NCBI GenBank assembly: GCA_021613335.1
Contig: JAJTWR010000311.1
Location: 186,001 to 250,000, forward strand
Source: Whitmania pigra
Lineage: Eukaryota; Annelida; Clitellata; Hirudinida; Haemopidae
Direction: 5' to 3'
Length of the DNA stretch: 64,000 nt
Of this stretch, positions 25,972 through 39,237 are shown piece by piece. The notes under the pieces were generated by a model. That model made no database searches. It was not told where the DNA came from and saw only the letters and a list, made by a program, of their open reading frames with translations. Made by a program: the position numbers and the translations under genes. Position 1 is the stretch's first letter, and each line of letters begins with the position of its first letter.

Positions 25972-28900
25972 ATGTCCTTTTGGACTTTGGAAAAAATGAC
26001 AGAGACAGTGAATTTGTATTGTGTTGAAAGTGACACGGATGGCAGTTCACAACTAATATTAATGACCAAGAAAGAAGCTAAAGAAAAAATCTTGTTGAGT
26101 GACGATAGAACCTTGGTTAATATGCTCCAAAGCGAAGAGAACTATTTGCCATCTCCATCGTGTTTCATGTTCCAGAAAGATATTGGAGTTCATGCGCGGA
26201 GAACGGTGGCGCAATGGATGCTGGAGGTTACTTAAATTAATTTAGTTTGGTAGTTAGTTTGTTTGGTTTAAGATGACTTTTAAAGACATTTTATGTGAAA
26301 TAAGAAAATTTAAAGCTAAGCTGGTCTCTTAATTGAGTGGCTTAAGACATCAAGTTATCAGCTGTAGAGCCTGCGATAATCTAGCCCGGCCTTTCAGGAT
26401 CTTTGTGTAATAGGTGTGATCTATTTTTATCTACATCTAGACTTGCGTTCTTTATGCAAGACGTTAAAGTTTAAGAACATGGCTCATTTGTATGACACTA
26501 AATAATCCAACGTTTAGCATTGCCATATTGTGTGACCACATAAATAATAATATTTAATTACTTTTTTTTATTTATTTGTAGAGGGACGTTTGCGCCAAAT
26601 TTACACAACAGACTGAGTCTTGTGCACTAGTTTGGCGTTTGGACTTCTAGATAATTGACTAGTTTTGGTCTTTGACACTTCTAAATCTTAGGTCGCGACA
26701 TTCTCAAGCTTAAGACTTTTCTCACCGTAACTTTTCATAAAGAACGTGGCTAATGTTTTGTTTAAGAATGATACTATATGGTGGAAAGTACATGGCTCCA
26801 ATTTACATATAAATGGTGGATCGATTAAGAAAACCTTCACATCCTGTTTGGATACATAAGACACTCAAAAAATTGGTTAAATACAAATACACGTTGAATG
26901 TTAGTTAACTTTATGGAAGCTTTGTGATCTAGCTGTCTAAGCATCCCGTTTTTGATCAAATTTATTTACGCAACTTGGAAAAGGTTTGTTCCAAGCAAGA
27001 CTTAAAAATTTTTGCCGCGGACCGGTCAACGTTTGATTATTTTACCGCGGCTCACTGTGGGGTGACGTTAAATGTTTATATTTTAGATTGTTTTGATTTA
27101 GCAATTTTAATTTAATTGTATTTAAACATGTCTTCAAAATAAAATGCAGTTACTCAAAAAAATGAATATAAACTGATTTAACATTTTAACTGACTAGAAC
27201 GAGAACTCCGAGCTTGTTTCTTTGCAAACGAGACGGTTCTATCTGGGGGTAATAGGGGACAATGACGACAAGTGTGTTGCTTATGTCCAGTTTATTCCGT
27301 TGTTTTGCAGTCACTGCAGAAAACCCCGCTTCACACAGATAGGATATCAGAAATGGCAATAGGGATTTAATTGCTGTGGCGGCAATCTCAGGGTATTCGG
27401 CCATGACTCTAATCCAGAACATCGGCAGAGTTGTTGTTTCGAACGTAGTTTTAAGGATGCCGTCATTACCAATCTGCAGCAGTTGATCTTCTTGCACAGA
27501 CATGCTAAATTCGCCCAGTTTGTTGACAAATGGGTCGCCTATTCTATTCCAGTTCGTGGGTCTTTTGTGGTTTGGAAGTATCGCTCAAATTCTAACCAAA
27601 GAATGAATGCTCGGGCTCGCATAAAATAACTGCTAGTGTCGGAAGCTTGTCCAAAACGCCTCTGTTCACGCATAGTTTCCCACAACTCTAGTTTGGGTTC
27701 TTTGTGCAGTTACTTTGTCTGCCAACATGAAAACATTTGTCATTTTCCTCATAAGAGAAGGCATCTGTGCTCTATGTCCACCTCCTCACAAAGCTGATCA
27801 AACAGGTGCGAGTTAAGGGCATGTGCTTTTATGTGGTTAATGAATTTAACTTTATTTATTTGATTAGAGTCTGTTGCATAACTAAGATGATTTGGACTTT
27901 TTTTTAGTTTTTCTAATTTTTGTAAATAAAATGTAAATAATTTAATGTTTCTTGGGCGGCCCGGTACTATTTGATCCACGGACCGGTACCGGTCAGCTAC
28001 CCGGGGGTTGGGGACCACTGTTTTATTGTACCAAATCATGTAAAATCAGTACAAAAAATAAAATAAAGTCAGAAACATTTATCGAGGTTAAGTCTGCAAA
28101 GCATGTAGTTGATTTTGGTTGGTAAAATCTTGTGCAATTCATCTTCTCCTAAGTATTAATTTATTTGAAGTCCTTTGATAAAAAAATGCACTTACGTGAT
28201 ATTTAACAATATACTTGGCAGGTTTGTGAAGAACAGAAGAGAGAGGAGGAAGTCTTCCCTCTTGCTGTAAACTTTCTCGATAGAATCCTCTCGTGTCACA
28301 AGACAGACAAATCAAGGCTCCAACTTTTAGCAGCTGTATGCCTTTTCATTGCTTCTAAGCTCAAGGAAGCTCACCCCTTTGATGCCATGAAGCTCGTTGC
28401 TTACACTGATTTCTCTATCGATGTACAAGATCTTTTGGTGAGATATACTAATTGGTCTATAAAAACCATCTTTTTTAATTGTTTTAATTGCATTGTGTTT
28501 GGATATTCTTAGATGCACAAGGTTTCCATAACAATTCAATACTTCACTTAGCAATAATTCTGTTTTCAATGCCAACCACAATTAACCCAAAGACATTACC
28601 AATTCTGGTAATCTAAATGTTTTGGATGATTTTTTAGTTGTAACAAGAAACTAAATTTTATGTTTTCAGTTACATGCACTTACATGCATAACTAAATTTC
28701 ACATTAAAAAAAAATGCGATGTTGAAGTAAAGCTCACGGTTCTTTGAATTAGGCAAACGTTATGCATAGTTTGAATGCTGATTGTTTGGACAAATGCACT
28801 TCTTACTCAAAATATTCAAATTCTTTAAAGTGAAAATATTTTAGCTTTTTTTTTTATGAATTTGGTGCACTTACATGCATTCTGTTTTAAATTGGTTCAT

Positions 28901-29629
28901 CACAAAAATCAATATTATTCTTGGATTAATTCATATTTTGATTTGTACCAAAGTAATGTGTATGTTGTGAAGGAATGGGAAATGCTTGTCCTTCAAATCC
29001 TGAAGTGGGAACTCTGTGCAGTGATTCCACACGACTACCTGCACCCCTTCGTGTCTCGCCTCAACGTCGACCAAGCTCATGCCTCTCAAATCATAAGGCA
29101 TGCCCAAACTTTCATAGCTCTCTGTGCCACAGGTTAATTTTTATGTTTGTTTTATTGGGTACTTCAGAAACCATTCTATTCTATTTTGTGCACTTTATTC
29201 TCAGAGTTTAGCTTTGCAATTCAGCCTGCCTCAGTACTTGCTTGTGCTAGTATTTGCACTGCACTGTCTGGACTCAATTCTAAATCTTGGTGCGAAGAGA
29301 CGTTGTTATACGAACAACTCCATCGAATGACTTGCATAGAGATCGTAAGTATGCTTCATATTTCAAGTAATTCTTCACGAGGTGTGAAATATTGCCTTGC
29401 CATGTTGAATAAGTTTTTTATTTTTAAAATATCAATGAGCTTTTTCTTTTAGGAATGTATCAGGACTTGTCAAGAACAAATAGAACAACTTCTGACTCGA
29501 CACGTGATTAAAGCGACCGAAGAAGAAAATTCGGAGTCAGATTTCGTCGCGACTCTCTCAACTGCACGTTACCAGAAAACCTGTTCTTCGAATACTCCGA
29601 CCGATGTGTCTGATATTATTTTATTCTAA
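25972..29629 (+). CDS. Cyclin D (G1/S cyclin, CDK4/6 partner)
   Basis: Five exons in phase: 25972-26226, 28222-28437, 28973-29132, 29205-29344, 29453-29629, giving 315 aa. The N-terminus carries LYCVE, an LxCxE retinoblastoma-binding motif at about residue 16. The cyclin box starts with [20 protein letters not shown] and continues [12 protein letters not shown] and [18 protein letters not shown]. The second cyclin fold includes [17 protein letters not shown] and [12 protein letters not shown]. The C-terminus ends with [10 protein letters not shown], the equivalent of the vertebrate cyclin D1 Thr286 phosphodegron. Exon junctions fall at positions shared with vertebrate D cyclins. Intron 1 (about 2 kb) carries a hAT element with a mini-retroposon inside it. 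Confidence 0.95.
27000..28020 (-). mobile_element. Charlie-like hAT transposon relic in cyclin D intron 1
   Basis: The minus strand starts at 28020 with CAGTGGTCCCCAACCCCCGG, a typical hAT end. Inside are decayed transposase pieces: [19 protein letters not shown] (about 27790-27850) and a longer piece at 27186-27503 with [35 protein letters not shown] and KQRNKLD, which is the C-terminal hAT dimerisation region. Stops and frame changes separate them. The far end is vague, near 27000-27060 (GCCGCGGACCGGTCAACG). No 8-bp duplication could be confirmed. Confidence 0.8.
27851..27900 (-). mobile_element. Mini-retroposon copy B
   Basis: The minus strand reads AAGTCCAAATCATCTTAGTT then ATGCAACAGACTCTAATCAA and an ATAAATAAA tail, matching copies A and C base for base except at single sites. 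It is nested in the hAT relic. No clear flanking duplication is visible. Confidence 0.7.
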
Positions 29630-30918
29630 TGATTCAAAAAGTATTAGAGTTTCCATAATTTTTTTTTAAAGTCAGAAAAGTCGATTTTGATAGTGTCTTT
29701 GGCAATCTTCCCATTGTTATCTCTTCTTGATCTGGGTTCAGACATGCTCCCATCTTGTGATCATTTTTATTATGCTGGAATGAATACATGAGAAATCAAT
29801 AACTAACAAATTTCTGTGATAACATTTTAACATTTTGTTAATGTATTACATTGTTTTGATTAGATCATTTTATGAATTGTTGATGCTGCTTTTTTTAATG
29901 GACCTTTCGAAATTCAAAAGTTGTTTATATTTTCATGCTGTGATAACTGTTCGATTGCACGATGAAAAGTTATGTAAATTTATGTAATGCTTATCAGTTG
30001 TAGAGCTGCAAACTTCCATTGCATGTGTAAAAAGATGATTTCTTTATAATTTCTCATTTTTATCTTCAATACTAGAAGGGTTAGTATTACTATAGTAGTG
30101 CTGCCTTAGTAATTTGGTCGTTAAAGAACTTTGTTAATTTTTGGAGCTATGGTTGCCTACCTCATTCTGTAATGAATCTATTTCAAATGTATCTTTGGTT
30201 CAATTATGCTTCCAAATGGTATTGGGAGCATATATATGGGGGACATGAATATTTTTTGTGATTGAATTTATTTTTACATCACATTGGTGTTTCAATTTGC
30301 AAAACATATTGCTGTAACAAGTTTTGCTTTAATAGTTTTAATAGTAAATTAACATTAACGGTTTAATAGTAAATTTAACATTCGGTTCGTTTTGAAAACT
30401 TTCCCAAGTGGACAGAAATTGCGTATTTGAATGAATATTGTGCCTCATGTCCTTACCTCACAATTCTTGTAATTCTGGATTTGAAAACACATTGCGTGTC
30501 GTTATTATTGCTTTGCGCTGCATCCGTTACTGAGAAGGAATCGTCTAAACATATTGAAGCTCCATGGGAAGAACGCCTGCAGGAATCCTCAGATGGGGAG
30601 CCTTTTCGTTGAATGTTTCGACCCTACCTTATCGTGGCCCAGGTCGCCAAATATATATTGTAAGATGATAGATACAAAAACGACATAATTGGCATTTGTG
30701 AATGTAAATATGTATATTGACAATAGTAGTTGAAAATATATTTTGTGAATGAAAAAAAGATAATGTTATTGACTTAAGTTGCTTTAAAATTTAAAGTAGC
30801 CTAATTAGAAAACTGAAAATTTCGAAAGCCATTTTATGGCCTCAAAGAGGTCAACAAAAACAGCAGAGATTTGTGGCAGAGATCAGATAAACCTAGTTGA
30901 GATTAAATTGAAAGTATT
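29630..30918. other. Cyclin D 3' UTR and intergenic
   Basis: No coding signal. The first few hundred bases presumably hold the cyclin D 3' UTR; the rest should hold the promoter of the F-spondin-like gene. No specific site can be supported. Confidence 0.4.
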
Positions 30919-32701
30919 ATGCATCTCACACGATTCATACTGGCGTTCTCATCGTACTTTTATTTCTTAAATGCGTACGATATTTGCTCTAGAAGCTTTG
31001 GAAACGAGACTAGAATTCATGGAGATAACGGATTCAAAATTGTAATATCTGGAGATAGTGGTCTCAGAAGTTACATTCCCCAAGAAGTATACACAGGTTA
31101 GTTTCAAAAATGATGTTTGCCTTGGTGAATGTAGTTTTTCATTTCTTAACTTCATCTGAAAGCAAACCATTACAATTTGATTGAACAAGTAAACTATGTA
31201 ACTTGTTCAGTGTTCAACTACCCTTTTCGAACTGCTACATTAATGGTTATTATATTGCGATCGGGTTCACGAAATTAGCGTTTTTGCTTATTATAATTTC
31301 TGTTACTAGCTCAAAATAAAATTAACCATAACAGCGTCGTTAATATTCGGTGAAAAAATGTTAATTAATTATCTTGTGGAAAACGTCTGAAAATATTTAA
31401 CACCTTCAACAAATTAGTTTAAAATTTAAACTAAGACTTCAATTCTTAGATCAATAATTTACAGCTGCGCCGACGTCTCCACGTTGTTGATGCTGGATAG
31501 TAATTGAACGCCCATGTAATATTTTAAGAAATTAATTCAAAACAAAAACCCATAACATATTTATGTTCATTAAAAAATAATTATTGATTTACAAAATTGT
31601 TACTTTTTCACAGTGTCCATCAAAAGTGAGCATCCTTCGCAGAAATTTTTCGATGTTTTCTTGGTGGCAGTATCTAAGGAGGCTACCGATGAGACGAAAA
31701 CCATAGGGAATTTCCAGGTATACTTTCAGTTCCGTTATTTGAAATGTCGTTATAACTATGGCAATATGTTATTAATTAATTAATTAATTAAGTTGTGCGC
31801 ATATTATGGGCCACTAGAAATAAAAGATGTCATATCCAGACAATCCGCCCAAGATCTCTTATATCCCATAATGTCAGATTCATACAAACATTCCCCCTAG
31901 ATATTAATTCCTATTCAATGGATTGTTAATAGCCGGCAAAAGGAATATTGCTTAAGCGTAGTATTAATACCAACAACATAGTTTATAACATATGTTAATA
32001 GGTTCCTCAGACGAGGCGACATTTTTATTTCATACGGTCGAGATTAACGCCCGGTCACGTGACGCTCTCGAAGATGACTATGGTGATGATGACGATGATG
32101 ACGAGGACGACGACGACGATGATGATGAGGATGATTACGATGATAATGATAATGGATGATTAGGATGATAGTGATGATGGTGATGTCGATGACAATGACG
32201 ATAATGATATTGAGCGAAGAGGAAGATAGAATCGTCGAGAGCATCTCTCAAACATCCTCGCGTTTGTTTACCATTAATTATTAGCACTAATTAATACCCT
32301 TAATTATTAGCACTAATTAATACCCTTAATTATTAGCACTAATTAATACCCTTAATTATTAGCACTAATTAACAACACTAATTAATACCATTAATTATTA
32401 GCACTAATTAATACCATTAATTATTAGCACTAATTAATAACACTAATTATTAGCACTAATGCCAGTCATACACGAACTGAATAATTTACGGAATAAAAGC
32501 AAGCTAAATAATTCCAATCGTTTCTAACAATAAAATGAATGTTACGTAACGGACCAAATAATTTGTAGTCAAGTTATAAATCATTTAAAGATTAAGTTTG
32601 CAAGATCATTTACCCTAAATCAACAATTTTAATGGATACCATTTATTGATTATTCAACCAAGATAATAATAATAATAAAAGTAATAATAATAATAATATT
32701 A

Positions 32702-32751
<50 letters not shown>

Positions 32752-32759
32752 GGTGGTGG

Positions 32760-32843
<84 letters not shown>

Positions 32844-35800
32844 TACTCAGCACATCGGTCCTTTGCAAACCTTATCGGATCCTAGATGCCCCCACATTGT
32901 TTCCACCTACGATCCTATGGTCGCCAAATCAGAAGTTCAAGTGTTGTGGACAGCCCCTTCTTCTGGAGCGGGATGCATCGAGTTCAGGTCATTTCGTTTG
33001 TTTTAATGATGTTCATCTTAAATTACATTAGTAATATTGAAACTTCAAATGTTGAAGATGAATCAAATGCCTGTTAGAACATTTTTGAACATACGATATA
33101 TAATTTCCAGAAAAATTAATTTTTTTTTAAATTTCGTATTTGATTTCGATGTTTTTTATGTTTAGAGTTAAAGATCTATGAAAACCAGTATGAAATCTGC
33201 TTTAATCAGGCAAATCGAACAACTAAAATAACAAAATTAGATTGTGAATTAACGTTTGCATATAATAATCATTTCCTTTGGTTTAACCTTGGCATGATAA
33301 AAGGACAAAACTGTGATTGCGTATTTGTACCTGTTTATACTGTAATTACAAAATGTAATTTGCATACCATATTTCATTTATTCACTTATCATGTCCGACA
33401 TTCTTGGCGAACACCGTCAGGCGTAAATAATTTGCCGTAAAAATGGGCACTTTCGACTTCTATTAATTAGTACTTCCCCCGTGCCAATTTTAATGATTTA
33501 TTTCTCAAATATTTAATACACTACCCTACTTTAACGTGCGAATAAAGGCTTCTTCGATAATCTTCTTACTATTACGAAATTATTTAACTACTTCACTACT
33601 GTGATGATCTCAAAATCAACATTTTTCAAGTTCTATTAATTAGTACTTTTTTTATATATAAATTTTAAATAAATTTTAATGATATTTAACCTCATAATAT
33701 TTAAACATTATCGTAATTCAACGCAAAAATTACGAAGATTATCGATAAAGTCTTATACGCCCGCTAAAGATAATGTCTAAAAATAATCATTGAAATTGAT
33801 ATGGGAGAAACAACTATTCTATATTAACATAAAACCAGTTTCCACATACTACCTGTACGTGGTTCAAAGGCTTCCGATTCTTAGGCTTGCACTTTTCTAT
33901 CAATTATTGATCGACCCCAACCCAGGTTTCGCGAAGAATTTGTCACAGTTTAACCAGAAAATAAAGTCAATACTTCGAGTGACATACAGATCTATTCTTG
34001 CAGGGCCACTGTACTTCAAATTGGAGGAACGTGGTTGAAAGAGGATGGCGGTCTAACGTTGACACTTTGCGAACATTGTAAGCAAAAATCTATTAGCAGA
34101 CAGATTCTCGTTGAAGCGAACTTTAATTTTGCAGATATCGAATCTTGCTGCGCATGTGGATCGGCTAGGTATCAAATGACTTTCACTAGTCTTTGGAGTC
34201 CTCTCCAAGGAGGTAAATAGTGTAATTTCTAATAAATTCTTGCAATAACCAATAATATCTGAATTATTAATAATTTTAAAATACTTTTGAACTTGTGCAA
34301 AAAATGGTTCATATATCTTCTAACTATTGAGAAACCATAAACATACTTCAGATTTGAAGCAAACGAGATGGTCTAACATCACTGGTTCGACCCACAGCCA
34401 AAAATACGTAATGTGGATGTACGGCCAGAGAATATCGAAAGGTTTAAGACAAGTTTGCTTGAACGGAGTGTCAGACACTCTGGAAGAAGAAATGAGGCAA
34501 CGTGTAAGTCTAGAAATAAAAATGATATAACATGCAGGGTCGCGAAAAGGGGAGATTGTTCAAAGGCCCAACAATTATTTGATCTCATCTGGATTTTAAA
34601 ATCATGACCTTTTTTTTATTATTATTTTTTTTTTTACTAAATTGACGTAACCTAAAGACCTAAGGATAAATTTCTGCTGGCGGACTTTATTAAATTACCC
34701 GTTTATTAATTGATGAAGATTCAGGACATAAGAACTGTAGTTAAAACTACGGGTATAGAATGGAATGAGGAGTACGGACTGCAGCAAAGCAGGTGGTCCC
34801 ACTTCAGTGTGGATGAGCGTAACCATTTGCTGTCCTTGGTAACCAGGATGTCACCTAGCCCTGGATGGTGTGCAGGTTTGAAGTTCATTCAATTATAATT
34901 ATTGTTTACTATGTATAACTGGGAGTTTTATTCTGAAAGGCATTTCCTCGTTTAACTTATGCTTGCCTAATTGCACGTGGATGGAAAACAGTGTGATCAA
35001 CTTGTTCCCTTGGACTACAAGCTCATTAACCGTAAGCTTAATAAAGATGGGATCATCAAATTTGATGCATTGCTCAAGTTAATTCCTTTCCTTAAATTGT
35101 TCGTCGGTTTTACAATATCATTTACCACAATTTGAAGTGATAATTAATTTAACTGGCATTTAAACTTTCACTTTTTAAAATAAATATCGCCAAACCCCAT
35201 CACGAAACAGACTAACTTAATGTAGTTAATATGACAAATTTTCACATAAAATATTTAACTTCAACCCGAACAACGCCGAACAACTATTGCCAGGTATGGA
35301 AATTGACTGGCATTACACTTCCACCACTTGGTATCACATTAGACATTACATGATTGTAATTGACTGGCTGCAGCTCTTCCCCGTCCTAATCATCTCAGTT
35401 ATGAAATGGATGTTAATAAACGTTTCTCTCTCATTCAACAATTCGTTGGAAAGTGTTATAAAAAGCTGCACATCACAGTAAAGCGGGAGCCTGAAAAATG
35501 CTGGAGTGCACGATCAGAAGCTGTTAATACTATCCACGAAGGAATGGATGGACTTGTAGGGTTGCTATAAAATTTTTAGAGTTTCAATGGGGCAGGATCG
35601 TCTCAGCGATCTTACTCTTCTTAGCGTTGGAAGAGAAACATTGGAAACAACAGATTTTTATTACGTCATTGAACAGTTTTCGACAGTAAAATAAAAAATA
35701 AATAAATCTTTGGTAGACTATATAAACCACTTTGCGACAGTAATATAATTTCTATAAAGTTCCTTCTTTAAATATAATGTTTCGTTGAAATTTAAATTGT

Positions 35801-38800
35801 TTTTCCCTGTTCAATGTAATTGAAACTATGATTAATCGGGAAGAGAGGCGGGAGCGCCGACGTTATAGTTCTCCATTCGAAAAATATTCTATCTAGTCCT
35901 CTGGTTCCAGCCGTTCCATATCACTCTTGATCATTTCTGCTGCTTTGGCCTTATTCTCTTCAGCGGCTCTGTTTCAATTTTGGCCAAGAGACGTTCAATG
36001 TCAGCAAGAAGCTCGTCCTTCGTGCTTTCAACTCCAGCAACAGGTATTGCAGCTAGTGTCATTCGTAGGGCACAAACTGAAGGAATAACATCAGGGAATA
36101 AATCTAACCCTGACTATCGGTATCGGTGCACAAAACATAACGAAAGTTTACCGATAGTGCAAATATCGGACATATAGAAACATTTACTCATTTTTTTTTT
36201 AAATTAAAGATGTCATCAGTAAAACAAATATAATTAATGTGTTTCAACAGAGACCATCATCGCGTTTTTCATTGGTGGTCATTTAATTGACAACATTAAT
36301 CACACGGCTTACTCGTCGAATGTTCACTGAAAATGTTTTGAAACACACAAGGTACAAAAAGTTGATGGATTCCACAACACGACGAAGAATCCGATAGCCA
36401 CGTTGAAAATAAAGAGACTTCACCCTAGGTTGTCAATGGATACGAACGAGACATTGTGCTCCAGGAGCTGGACAATACCGTCGTATCACGATGACGTTTT
36501 GGAAAACTTGGATCTCCAGAAGAAAGAAAACGGAAGTTCAAAAGAAGAATGCGTTTGGTCTCATTGGTCTGAATGTTCATCCTCGTGTGGTTGGGGAACG
36601 AAAAGAAGACATAGAATTTCTTCTCTCACGTGCGATGGAGACACTCACAATACGCAAACTCATGCTTGCTACAGTAGGTCTTTTAACTTTCTGAAATTAC
36701 GGAGTCTATTAAGTTTGTGTATATAAATTAACTCTGCAGAAATTTTTGAAATTTTATTTTGTTCATAACTTGAGTGGAAGAACTAGCAGCTCACTTGAGC
36801 ATCTATATCAGAGGTATTCGGATTATTCAGCTTTTTCCAGAGAGGGCAAATCCTCACACAACTTGAGATGACCTTTTATAGTTCTAATCTAAATTCAGAG
36901 GGTCATCATCATCCAATATTTTAATATTTTAAGGTTAACCCCTTTTTTCCTCAAATGACGTCTCTGTAATCAACCGGCGAAATTAATAATAAAAATAATA
37001 AAAAAAATAGAAATATAATTTAATATTAAATATAAGGAAGTAATTTGTATTGTTAATTTGTATATGGAACCTTATTATATTAGTCAGGCTTATGACCCCT
37101 GTGATAAAATGGTATTTCCTGTAAGATTCCTACAAGTGTCGTATCCTAATAGCTCGACAGACATGCTATCCAAGTGCAACTATCATAAATGAAAATAACT
37201 TTAACCCGGTATTAGATAATCGTTAAGCTTTCTTTATCTGCAAGCAGTGGGTAACTAAGCATATAAAGAAATATGTAATACAGTTTCATGCTTGGAGTGC
37301 TTACCCCAATCACTAAAAGATAAATAAATTAAATGCAAGTTTAAAAGTTCTAATAATACTTTATTTATCTCGGGGATCGCATAAATGATTGATCTGTAGA
37401 AAAGGTCTTGCAGAAAGAGGGTCTGAGAACCACTAATCTGTAGATTTATAAAGGCAGGATTCTTTAAAGTAGCCTGCTTTTAAAAAAACAAAAGACCTCA
37501 CACTTTTTTTTGACACACTTCAAAATCGTTCACTTAACTAGTAGAAGTGTGACCTTTGCTTGCCTGTAATAATTAAACAAAAGATCAAATTCATTCGTTA
37601 GGAGAATGTGGAGAAAATGAAACGCAGAATTGTAAGATAAAGGAATGGAGTCATTGGACTAAGTGTTCTTGTTCATTCAAGAATAGAGGATCTGCCACAA
37701 GGTCTAGAAAGCGCTTCTTTGCAGTCCTAGGAAACGTAGATTCTTGCAAACTCTTAACGGCGGAAACGAGGCAGGAAGAGATGTGCGAACATCAGTACAT
37801 CAAAGATTGCTTGCAATTTTGGACCAAACTTCCGGGTTTAAATTATTTTTTATGACACGTTTGCACATTTTTCATTAAAGTAGCACAATTAATGCTTGTA
37901 GCTCAGTGCCAGCAAATTAAATCGGAAGGCTCCTGTATGGCTGGCATTAAAAGGTACTACTTCGATATTGAAACTAGCTCTTGTCAACCTTTCACTTTTG
38001 GTGGATGTAAAGGCAACACTAACAGATTTCCCACGAAGGAACAGTGCCTGGATACATGCGTATTTTTTAATTCATCAAGTAAGGTTTCTTGGAATGCTAT
38101 TAGATATTAAGACATTAAATACATTTCATTGTGTTTATGGATAATAATGTAAAAAAGCGTCAAATATGTCCTACACCAGGGGATCTACAAAGTTTTTTTT
38201 TTATCCTTGCGAATAATTGTTGTTCCTATACAAGTAGGGATTTTAAATATTCATCAGATAATGCGGATCTGTTAACTTTTAATCGTTATTAAACGGACGT
38301 TAATATACTTTCACCACTCTCATCAACCATATCAGAAATTTTCCTAATCACACTCCAGCTAAACCCAGCTGATATTAGCAACAAATGCCTCTTAAAAAAT
38401 GGTATAAGAATTATAAAAAAAAATATCAAGAGCACTCTGAACAGGGGTAGCCCCAGTCCGTGACAGGGTTTACCGAACAAATGCAGTTTTAATCCGGTGA
38501 ACCCTGATCATTGCTTTCGCAATGAGTCTTTTTTTTTAGATGAGTGAATGTCCCGATGTATTCCAAGTTTCTAAACTTCGCAAAATTGCTAATCTGCTCC
38601 TCATGTATTAATAACATTTTTAAATGTAAAGCATTAAATTCTATAAAGGCAAGATATCTTTTAATTATTTAAAAATAACTGCTCTACAGGAACTTCAACA
38701 CCTAAATTTGAGGATAACAAATGTTATTTGGGTAATTGGTCGCATTGGTCTGCTTGCTCTTCGACCTGTGGATCGAAGTCCTTCAGAACCCGTTCAAGGA

Positions 38801-39237
38801 TGGTCTCCACGCAGAAAAGTGGCAAATGTTCTAACCATAAACGATCGGAAAGACAAAGATGTCCAAATCAGCCAAAATGTAAAGTACTTTCAATTAATCA
38901 TAATTTTTCTCATAGCAATCTGCCTTGAAATCTAATTCCATGCAAAGAAATATATTTAACAATTATTGGAATAGATCTAATTTAGTAAAACGTGCAAAAA
39001 AAATAATGCTAGTCTTATTATACAGTAATTACCATGACTGAGACATGAACCTCTTCGTTCGTTTAAGGTTGCGAAATGGGTCCCTGGACTCATTGGACAT
39101 CTTGTTCACAGCATTCCTGCAACCTCGTAGGGATTCAGGAAAGAACAAGACTTCCTATTTTGTTGAAACAGGACAAGTTGCAAAAATACAAATGTCTTTC
39201 AGACGTGGAAAGACGAGTATGCCATGGAGCTTGTTAA
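30919..39237 (+). CDS. F-spondin-like (spondin-1) extracellular matrix protein with Kunitz domain
   Basis: Thirteen exons in phase give 687 aa: 30919-31096, 31614-31717, 32851-32987, 34004-34077, 34135-34212, 34352-34503, 34719-34875, 34940-35031, 36352-36673, 37602-37835, 37902-38078, 38690-38878, 39068-39237. Order: signal peptide (to LNA, about residue 19), reeler domain (DICSRSFGNE ... VQVLWTAPSSGAGCIEF), spondin domain (CCACGSARYQMTFTSLW, STHSQKYVMWMYGQ, EEEMRQR, MSPSPGW), two thrombospondin type 1 repeats (WSHWSECSSSCGWG; WSHWTKCSC), a BPTI/Kunitz domain (YYFDIETSSCQPFTFGGCKG), then two more TSRs (NWSHWSACSSTCGS; GPWTHWTSCS). WxxW motifs fit C-mannosylation. Vertebrate F-spondin has six TSRs and no Kunitz. 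The Kunitz acceptor could instead be 37881. The TSR3/TSR4 junction uses donor T|GTAAAG, which splits a Cys codon. Confidence 0.9.
32080..32215. repeat. (GAT/GAC)n imperfect microsatellite
   Basis: Degenerate GATGAT/GACGAC tract in intron 2 of the F-spondin-like gene. Confidence 0.8.
32267..32462. repeat. 26-bp tandem repeat
   Basis: Seven or so copies, some shortened, of CCTTAATTATTAGCACTAAT+TAATAC in intron 2 of the F-spondin-like gene. Each unit is itself partly palindromic (TTAATTA...TAATTAA). Confidence 0.85.
32656..32850. repeat. Compound microsatellite (AAT)n(GAT)n(GTG)n(GAT)n(AAT)n abutting exon 3
   Basis: Five homogeneous trinucleotide blocks run directly into the acceptor ACAATACTCAG of exon 3 (starts 32851). 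The normal pyrimidine tract is replaced by an AAT tract, so the acceptor is unusual. Confidence 0.9.
35390..35575 (+). pseudogene. hAT/DUF4371-type transposase fragment
   Basis: The reading MDVNKRFSLIQQFVGKCYKK, then CWSARSEAVNTIHEGMDGLV, resembles the KxxxxTRWSARxDAV region of DUF4371/ZMYM-like hAT transposases. It is a short relic in intron 8 of the F-spondin-like gene and is not part of that protein. Confidence 0.5.
35899..36065 (-). pseudogene. Charged alpha-helical coding fragment, unknown parent
   Basis: The minus strand reads STKDELLADIERLLAKIE, then after a one-frame shift NRAAEENKAKAAEMIKSDME and a stop. It is strongly helical and coding-like but frameshifted, within intron 8 of the F-spondin-like gene. 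Probably a processed pseudogene fragment. Confidence 0.35.
36811..36960. repeat. Dispersed repeat, copy 1
   Basis: TTCAGCTTTTTCCAGAG...GGCAAATC...GAGATGACCTTTT recurs at 62590-62720 with the same order and spacing. The family is unidentified. Confidence 0.5.

Noticed and set aside
32643..33031. Poly-Met/Val/Ile and poly-Ser/Pro open frames on both strands
   Set aside because: They arise from the compound trinucleotide microsatellite. Only 32851-32987 is a real exon.
33790..34038. 82-codon plus-strand open frame
   Set aside because: It overlaps exon 4 of the F-spondin-like gene in the wrong frame.
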